From: Thermoplasmata archaeon
GTDB lineage: Archaea > Thermoplasmatota > Thermoplasmata > Lutacidiplasmatales > UBA184
Length of the DNA: 10,677 nucleotides
NCBI GenBank assembly: GCA_030037695.1
Contig: JASHQF010000116.1
Span: forward strand, 1-10,677
Direction of reading: 5' to 3'
A program made the position numbers and the translations under genes. The notes under the pieces were generated by a model that saw only the letters and a list, made by a program, of their open reading frames with translations, searched no databases and was not told where the DNA came from. Each line of letters begins with the position of its first letter. The stretch's first letter is position 1. Shown here in pieces: positions 6,513 to 10,677 of this stretch.

Positions 6513-6535
6513 CCCTTGTCGGAAGACCGCAGGCG

Positions 6536-7120
6536 ATGGCGGGCTCCGGGGCGTCCGCAGGACCCCCCCGGCTACGTCGGGCGCTGTTCGTCGATCGCGA
6601 CGGGACGCTCGGTCCCGACCTCCACTACCTCAAGGAAGCGCCGCGCCTCGAGCTGTTCCGAGGGGTGGGGAACGCCCTCAGCCTCGTGCACGCGCACGGG
6701 GAGCTCGTCGTCTGCGTCACCAACCAGTCGGGGGTCGAGCGCGGTCTCTACACCGTAGCGGACGTGGAGGCGATCCACGAGCGGCTCAACGAACTTCTCC
6801 GACCGTTCGGCTCGTCGGTCGATGCGTTCTACTACTGCCCTCACGCCCCCGAGCACCACTGCGCCTGCCGCAAGCCCGGCACCGAGCTGTTCGAGCGCGC
6901 TCGAGACGAGCTCCATCTCGACCTCGCCTCGTCGGCGCTGATCGGGGACAGCGCCGCGGACATCGGGGCCGGCGCACGCCTCGGCGTCCTGACGACCCTC
7001 GTTCGTTCGCGGGGCCACGAGCGCGAGGTCGAGCGCGACCTCGCGGAGGCGGGCCTCGTGCCGGACCTGCGGGCGGAGACGTTCGAGTCCGCGGTCCTTC
7101 GCGTGCTCGCCCGAGGCTAG
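6536..7120 (+). CDS. Zinc-type HAD phosphatase of the GmhB / histidinol-phosphatase (HisB-N) family
   Basis: The 194-residue protein has all HAD motifs: FVDRDGTL (18-25, nucleophile Asp20 and acid/base Asp22), TNQSG (62-66), Lys113 in CRKP and GDSAAD (137-142). It also has the zinc-loop ligands of this subfamily, CPH (101-103) and C-x-C (109, 111). Members dephosphorylate D-glycero-D-manno-heptose 1,7-bisphosphate or histidinol phosphate; the sequence cannot separate the two. Histidinol phosphatase is attractive for an archaeon that makes histidine, and a heptose role would need kinase and isomerase genes, none of which is here. The ATG at 6536 sits 27 bases after a TATA-like box and about 16 residues before the first strand; an open frame further upstream lies antisense to the neighbouring gene. 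Length is slightly above the usual 160-190 because of a short N-terminal extension. Confidence 0.87.
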   Translation: MAGSGASAGPPRLRRALFVDRDGTLGPDLHYLKEAPRLELFRGVGNALSLVHAHGELVVCVTNQSGVERGLYTVADVEAIHERLNELLRPFGSSVDAFYYCPHAPEHHCACRKPGTELFERARDELHLDLASSALIGDSAADIGAGARLGVLTTLVRSRGHEREVERDLAEAGLVPDLRAETFESAVLRVLARG

Positions 7121-7141
7121 CGCACCCGCCGCGCGTGGCGA

Positions 7142-7159
7142 CTTCCGTCCGCGCGGAAG
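7142..7159. repeat. Short inverted repeat upstream of the DUF92-queC pair
   Basis: CTTCCG (7142-7147) and CGGAAG (7154-7159) form perfect 6-base arms around a 6-base spacer. It lies just after the HAD gene stop and immediately before a TTAAA element. It could be an operator for the following genes, a 3' hairpin of the preceding message, or chance in GC-rich DNA. Confidence 0.4.
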
Positions 7160-7162
7160 CCG

Positions 7163-7169
7163 TTAAACC
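7163..7169 (+). promoter_or_regulatory. TATA-like box of the DUF92-queC pair
   Basis: GTTAAAC stands out in the 76-base gap and is centred 31 bases before the GTG at 7197. It resembles the GTTAAATA element before the GGPP synthase gene. This would give a leader of only a few bases. Confidence 0.5.
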
Positions 7170-7196
7170 CGACCGACCCTCGGCACGGGAGCGCCT

Positions 7197-7952
7197 GTGG
7201 TTCTTCCCCTTCCGTGGGCCACGATCGGGGTGGCCGTCACCGTGGCCCTCGCCGCGGCCGCCGTCTTCGCCCGGGCCCTCACCACCTCCGCAGGGCTCGT
7301 CGCGGCAGGGTTCGGTTCGGTCATCGTCGTCCTCGCGGGGTTCCCGTTCCTCCTCTTGCTCGTCGTCTTCGTCGTCACGAGCTCGGTCGCAACGCGCTAC
7401 CGGTTCGCCGAGAAGCGACGCCGGAACGTCCAGGAGGGCACGGCAGGGGAACGCGGAGTCTCCAACGTCGTGGCCCACATCGTCCTCCCGGCGGTGATCG
7501 CGAGCGCGGGGGGGCTTCGCCTCGTGCCGCCGGCGCAGGCCGCGGTCGCCTACGCGGGGGCGCTCGCCTTCGGCGTCTCCGACACGCTCGCCAGCGAGTT
7601 CGGGGTCCTCACCGGGGAGGCCCACAGCCTCCTCACGGGGCGGAAGGTCGCGAGCGGAACGAACGGCGGAGTCTCGGCCGTCGGGGAGCTGTTCGCGTTC
7701 GCCGGCGCCGGCGGTACGGCGGTCGTCGGCTGGGCCCTGTTCGCTGTCTTCCACGCCCCGGTCGGCCCGATCCCGGTGTTCCTCGCGGCGGTGATCCTCG
7801 CCGGGTTCCTGGGGTGCCAGGTCGACTCCGTGCTGGGGGAGACGCTCGAGAACCGGGGGTACCTCACCAAGGGAAGCACCAACTTCCTGGGGATGCTCGC
7901 CGCGGTCGGGCTGGCCCTCGCCTTTGCCTGGGGGATCGCGGGGCGCGGATGA
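7197..7952 (+). CDS. DUF92 family integral membrane protein (TMEM19/VTE6-like)
   Basis: The 251-residue protein has about six hydrophobic spans (roughly 7-25, 33-62, 88-103, 113-127, 165-185, 190-207 and 229-247, some short) and a basic cytosolic stretch EKRRR at 72-76. DUF92 signatures are visible: SDTLASEFG (128-136), GTNGGVSAVGE (154-164) and CQVDSVLGETLENRG (207-221) followed by KGSTNF (225-230). The plant and cyanobacterial member VTE6 is a phytyl-phosphate kinase, and DUF92 proteins are common in archaea; by analogy this one could phosphorylate geranylgeranyl phosphate or another polyprenyl phosphate to regenerate a diphosphate for lipids. That is an inference from family membership; the archaeal function is not established to my knowledge. 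The start is GTG at 7197, near-leaderless from the TTAAA box. Its TGA overlaps the queC ATG (ATGA), so both are probably translated from one message. Confidence 0.83.
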   Translation: MVLPLPWATIGVAVTVALAAAAVFARALTTSAGLVAAGFGSVIVVLAGFPFLLLLVVFVVTSSVATRYRFAEKRRRNVQEGTAGERGVSNVVAHIVLPAVIASAGGLRLVPPAQAAVAYAGALAFGVSDTLASEFGVLTGEAHSLLTGRKVASGTNGGVSAVGELFAFAGAGGTAVVGWALFAVFHAPVGPIPVFLAAVILAGFLGCQVDSVLGETLENRGYLTKGSTNFLGMLAAVGLALAFAWGIAGRG

Positions 7953-8644
7953 GCCGGACGCGGTCGGGTCGGGGTTCGGTCGTCCTCCTTTCCGGAGGGG
8001 TCGACTCGGCCACGTGCCTCGCGATCGCCTCCCGGAGCTCTCCGCCCGTGCATGCCCTCACGGTGGGGTATGGCCAACGCCACCTTCGGGAGCTCCGCGC
8101 CGCACGCGCCGTCGCGCGCCGCTTCGGGGTGGCCCGCCACCTCGTGCTCGACCTTCCGCTCGCGCCCCTCCTCGACTCGGCCCTGACCCGCCCTCACCGC
8201 AGATTGCCCGCGTCGGAGCCCCGCCCCGGGACGATCCCCTCGACGTACGTCCCGGCCCGGAACACGATCCTGCTCGCGCTGGCCCTCGGCTACGCCGAGA
8301 GCCACCGCCTCGGCTCGATCTACCTCGGCGCGAACGCGGTCGACTACTCGGGCTATCCCGATTGCCGGGGGCCCTACCTCCGCTCGTTCGAGCGGACCGC
8401 TCGCCTGGCCACGAAGGCGGGGGTCCTCGGACGCCGGACGATCCGGATCCGGGCCCCGCTGCTCCGACTGTCCAAGGCGGAGATCGTCCAGCTCGGGACC
8501 CGGCTGGGGGTCCCGTGGGCCCAGACCTGGAGTTGCTACGCCGGGGGCCGCGTGCCGTGCGGTCGGTGCGCCTCGTGCCGCATCCGGTCCCGGGGGTTCC
8601 GGGACGCCGGGATCCGGGACCCCGCGACGCCTAGGGGGTCCTAG
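7949..8644 (+). CDS. queC: 7-cyano-7-deazaguanine (preQ0) synthase
   Basis: This 231-residue PP-loop enzyme turns 7-carboxy-7-deazaguanine into preQ0 using ATP and ammonia. In archaea preQ0 is inserted at G15 of tRNA by archaeal TGT and matured to archaeosine. Motifs are LSGGVDSAT (14-22), VGYGQRH (39-45), TYVPARN (99-105), GANAVDYSGYPDCR (127-140) and the zinc cysteines C196, C204, C207 and C210 (SCYAGG...CGRCASC). The length is normal. The ATG at 7949 begins about 10 residues before the first strand and overlaps the DUF92 stop by 4 bases; the frame is open further upstream but runs over DUF92. No QueD, QueE or TGT gene lies in the window. Its stop shares the CTAG at 8641-8644 with mscL on the opposite strand. 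Confidence 0.95.
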   Translation: MSRTRSGRGSVVLLSGGVDSATCLAIASRSSPPVHALTVGYGQRHLRELRAARAVARRFGVARHLVLDLPLAPLLDSALTRPHRRLPASEPRPGTIPSTYVPARNTILLALALGYAESHRLGSIYLGANAVDYSGYPDCRGPYLRSFERTARLATKAGVLGRRTIRIRAPLLRLSKAEIVQLGTRLGVPWAQTWSCYAGGRVPCGRCASCRIRSRGFRDAGIRDPATPRGS

Positions 8645-9060
8645 GCCTCGGGCGTGACGGGCGACGTGCAGAACGAGCAGCGCTTCGCCTTGAGCGGGAT
8701 CTGGGAGAGGCACTCCGGGCACTCCCGGGTCGTGGCGGCGGGCTTCGGAGCCTTGGCCGCCTTGCGATCCTCGTAGCGCTGGTACGGCAGGGCGATCGCG
8801 AAGAAGACGACGATCGCGACCGTCACGAACGCGATCAGGGCGTTGAGGAAGGCGCCCTGCTGGAACTCGCTCCCTCGGAGCGAGTACGTCCAGCCGGCGA
8901 AGTTGAAGTGGCCGGCCACGCCGATCAGCGGCGTGAAGATGTCGGCGACGAGCGCGGTGACGAGGGCCGAGAACGCGGCGCCCATCACGAACGCGACGGC
9001 GAGCTGGATCAGGTTGCCCTTGCGGATGAACGTCCCGAAGTCCTCGCGGATCGAAGCCAT
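8641..9060 (-). CDS. mscL: Large-conductance mechanosensitive channel with C-terminal zinc ribbon
   Basis: This 139-residue MscL-family protein forms a homopentameric tension-gated pore that releases solutes in hypo-osmotic shock. The N-terminal segment REDFGTFIRKGNLIQLAVAF (5-24) with the following VMGAAFSALVTALVADIFTPLIG is the conserved amphipathic helix and pore-lining TM1. TM2 covers about 70-92 (AFLNALIAFVTVAIVVFFAIA). The cytoplasmic end differs from E. coli MscL: after KAAKAPKPAATT comes CPEC (114-117), then C-x2-C (128-131), a compact zinc ribbon. Related ribbons occur on other MscL homologues. The ATG at 9060 begins right at the conserved N-terminus. No strong TATA box is visible upstream. 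It is downstream of argS on the same strand, 192 bases away, so it is probably a separate transcript. Its stop overlaps that of queC. Confidence 0.94.
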   Translation of the reverse strand: MASIREDFGTFIRKGNLIQLAVAFVMGAAFSALVTALVADIFTPLIGVAGHFNFAGWTYSLRGSEFQQGAFLNALIAFVTVAIVVFFAIALPYQRYEDRKAAKAPKPAATTRECPECLSQIPLKAKRCSFCTSPVTPEA

Positions 9061-9189
9061 GTTCGCCTCGCCGTTTCGACCGGGTCTTGGTACTTGGACC
9101 TTTCGTCGGGAGGCGGAACTGGTCCCGATCGACCCCTCGTTTCCCGCGAGCCCCTTACGCCGAGCGCCGGGATAGACGCGACTCGCTCG

Positions 9190-9235
9190 GTGCCGTGAGG
9201 CACGGAGGTCCGGGCGGGGCCGGCTCCCGCGGACC
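9190..9235. other. Two adjacent GC-rich hairpins between argS and mscL
   Basis: GTGCC-GTGA-GGCAC (9190-9203) is a perfect 5-base-pair stem with a GNRA-type tetraloop when read on the plus strand. Three bases later, 9207-9235 can form a 6-bp stem (GGTCCG with CGGACC), a 2-base bulge and a further 4-bp stem with a 7-base loop. They lie 18 bases past the argS stop in the 192-base gap 9061-9252. They may stabilise or end the argS transcript, or belong to a small RNA on the plus strand. The rest of the gap shows no tRNA-like T-arm and no gene. No covariance evidence is available. Confidence 0.35.
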
Positions 9236-9252
9236 CCTTTGGACCCTTACCT

Positions 9253-10677
9253 TCACATCGCGTCGAGGGGCTCGATCGCGAGCAGCCGCAGGGCGTTGGC
9301 GAGCGTGGTCCGGACCGCCGCGACGAGGGCGATCCGGCTCGCGCGCTCGTCCCCCGAAGTGAGCACCGGCACGGCGTGGTAGAACCGATTGAACCGGTCC
9401 GCGAGCTCGTGGGCGTACCCCGCGACGGTATGGACGTGGGCCGTGCGAGCGGCGTACGCGACCGTCCGGGGGAACCGGGAGACCACGCGGGCGAGCTCGA
9501 TCTCTTCCGGGTCGACGAGCTTCCCGGCGTCGAACGGGTACGGGGGATGCTCCGCCCCGCCCTTGCGCAGCACGCTCGTCGCCCGAGCGTGGGCGTACTG
9601 CACGAACGGGCCGCTCCGGCCCTCGAACGACAGGGCGTCCTCCCAGCGGAATCGTACCGGCTTATCCGGCGCCACGCGCACGATATGGTATCGTACGGCC
9701 CCGGCGGCGACCGCCTGCGCGATCGCCTCGACCTCCGCCGGAGGGAGGTCGGTCCGCCGCGCGAGGACCTCGGCGCGGGCGCGCTCCACCGCCTCGTCCA
9801 GGAGGTCGTCCAGCCATACCGCCGACCCCGATCGGGTCGACATCCGGCCCCCCTCGGGGACGGTGATGTCCTGGTAGATCAGGTACTCCGGCCGGCGCGA
9901 GGCGCCGACCTCCGCGAGCAGGGCGTCGAGCGCCCGCGCGTGCAGCTGATGATCCTGCCCCAGCACGTCGACGGCCCGCTCGAACCGTTCGAACTTCCCG
10001 AGATGGTAGGCGACGTCGCGGGCGATGTAGAGGCTGGTCCCGTCGCCCCGCTCGAAGACGACGTGCGTCGACTCCTTCGGCAGGCGGTACGTCGCCGCGT
10101 CGATCGCCCAGGCCCCGTTCTCCTCGCGCACGGCGTGCGGGGCCGAGCGAAGTTGGCCGAGCGCCCGGGCGACCGACCCGTCCTTGAGGAGCCCCGATTC
10201 CCACACGAACTCGTCGAACGAGATCCCGAGTCGGGCGAGGGAGGCGAGCATGCCGCCGAGGATCTCCTCGGCGAGCGGTCGGTGCAGCGCCGGTGGCTCG
10301 CCGAGCTCGACGGACCGAACGACCCCCGCGACCTCGGAGGCGGCGTCCGGATGCTCCTTGAGATACGCGCTCGACGGGGGGTACGGCCGCCCTCGCCAGC
10401 GATCCGCCTTCTCCCCGGGCGCCCGCTCCGGGCCCGACGACCGGATCGGGTCGGGCCATCGTTCGACCGGTTTCGACCAGATCCAGGTCAGGATCGCCGC
10501 CTGGCGCCCCATGTCGTCGACGTAGTACTGGGTCGTGACCGGGGCCCCCGACGCCCGGAGGATGCGCGCCAACGTGTCCCCCAGGATCGCGTTGCGCACG
10601 CGTCCCACGTGGAACGGCCCGGTCGGGTTCGCGCTGGTGTGTTCGACGCATACGGTGCCGGGCCGGGGCGGACCGCC
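9253..10677 (-). CDS. argS: Arginyl-tRNA synthetase, partial (N-terminus beyond right edge)
   Basis: The frame is open from the right edge to a TGA at 9253-9255, giving the C-terminal 474 residues of this class I synthetase, which charges tRNA-Arg in the cytosol. The HIGH-type signature HVGR follows SANPTGPF near residue 20 of the fragment, then YYVDDMGRQ. Further in are GTSLYIARDVAYHLGKFERF, VLGQDHQLH, GGRMSTRSG (KMSK-loop equivalent, about 276-284) and FVQYAHARATSVLRK. The end is the DALR anticodon-binding domain, closing with ALRLLAIEPLDAM. Family members are about 550-640 residues, so about 90-130 residues (the N-terminal tRNA-binding Add-1 domain) are missing off the window. A GTG within HVGR at 10606-10608 is internal and not the start. 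No in-frame break is seen. The 3' end is followed by GC-rich hairpins. Confidence 0.96.
   Translation of the reverse strand, partial: GGPPRPGTVCVEHTSANPTGPFHVGRVRNAILGDTLARILRASGAPVTTQYYVDDMGRQAAILTWIWSKPVERWPDPIRSSGPERAPGEKADRWRGRPYPPSSAYLKEHPDAASEVAGVVRSVELGEPPALHRPLAEEILGGMLASLARLGISFDEFVWESGLLKDGSVARALGQLRSAPHAVREENGAWAIDAATYRLPKESTHVVFERGDGTSLYIARDVAYHLGKFERFERAVDVLGQDHQLHARALDALLAEVGASRRPEYLIYQDITVPEGGRMSTRSGSAVWLDDLLDEAVERARAEVLARRTDLPPAEVEAIAQAVAAGAVRYHIVRVAPDKPVRFRWEDALSFEGRSGPFVQYAHARATSVLRKGGAEHPPYPFDAGKLVDPEEIELARVVSRFPRTVAYAARTAHVHTVAGYAHELADRFNRFYHAVPVLTSGDERASRIALVAAVRTTLANALRLLAIEPLDAM

Noticed and set aside
6260..6535. Upstream in-frame extension of the HAD phosphatase
   Set aside because: It overlaps the divergent Asn-synthase-like gene, and the TATA-like box at 6506-6512 fits the ATG at 6536.
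7214..7948. Upstream in-frame extension of queC
   Set aside because: It is an out-of-frame reading of DUF92; QueC homology starts just after the ATG at 7949.
7550..8722. Long minus-strand frame opposite DUF92 and queC
   Set aside because: No domain signature; composition is that of antisense GC-rich DNA.
9061..9252. Possible tRNA or riboswitch in the argS-mscL gap
   Set aside because: No TTCRA-type T-loop with matching stems and no known riboswitch core could be found on either strand.
10606..10608. GTG as start of argS
   Set aside because: It lies inside the HVGR active-site signature; the frame continues with conserved ANPTGPFH to the right edge.

Overview
The window reads as a stretch of a very GC-rich (about 70%, judged by eye) archaeal chromosome. 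The archaeal signs are a Pcc1 (KEOPS subunit) gene next to a prefoldin beta gene, a GGPP-synthase-type prenyltransferase, a DUF92 membrane protein, QueC (in archaea a feeder of archaeosine synthesis), and AT-rich TATA-like boxes placed about 25-31 bases upstream of start codons, which implies leaderless or nearly leaderless mRNAs. A lineage within or near Thermoplasmatota is a reasonable guess, but the sequence alone does not prove it. I see no mobile element, CRISPR array, tRNA or rRNA. It looks like a compact core-genome region rather than an accessory island.

Layout, left to right. Positions 1-321 (-) hold the N-terminal 107 residues of a BtuF-like substrate/cobalamin-binding protein that runs off the left edge. 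It lies 32 bases downstream of a TPR protein with a basic tail (354-1466, -). That gene is divergent from a polyprenyl (GGPP) synthase (1522-2583, +), and the two appear to share one TATA element at the exact midpoint. Converging on the synthase is a minus-strand cluster transcribed purB -> pcc1 -> pfdB (4645 down to 2591), in which pcc1 overlaps purB by an ATGA and runs far into pfdB. A carbamate kinase gene (4766-5716, +) converges on a stand-alone asparagine-synthase-like ATPase (5713-6471, -). That gene is divergent from a zinc-type HAD phosphatase (6536-7120, +). Then come DUF92 and queC (7197-8644, +, ATGA-coupled), converging on mscL (8641-9060, -), and finally the C-terminal 474 residues of ArgS (9253-10677, -), whose start lies beyond the right edge.

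The genes are mainly housekeeping: translation and tRNA modification (ArgS, Pcc1/KEOPS, QueC), protein folding (prefoldin), purine synthesis (PurB), isoprenoid lipids (GGPP synthase, possibly DUF92), nitrogen/carbamoyl metabolism (carbamate kinase, Asn-synthase-like protein) and osmotic safety (MscL). No new defence-like or mobile system is evident. The points of interest are architectural: a symmetric bidirectional leaderless promoter, convergent gene pairs that share a CTAG stop tetranucleotide, a long pcc1/pfdB overlap, a zinc ribbon on MscL, and an Asn-synthase-like enzyme without its glutaminase domain.
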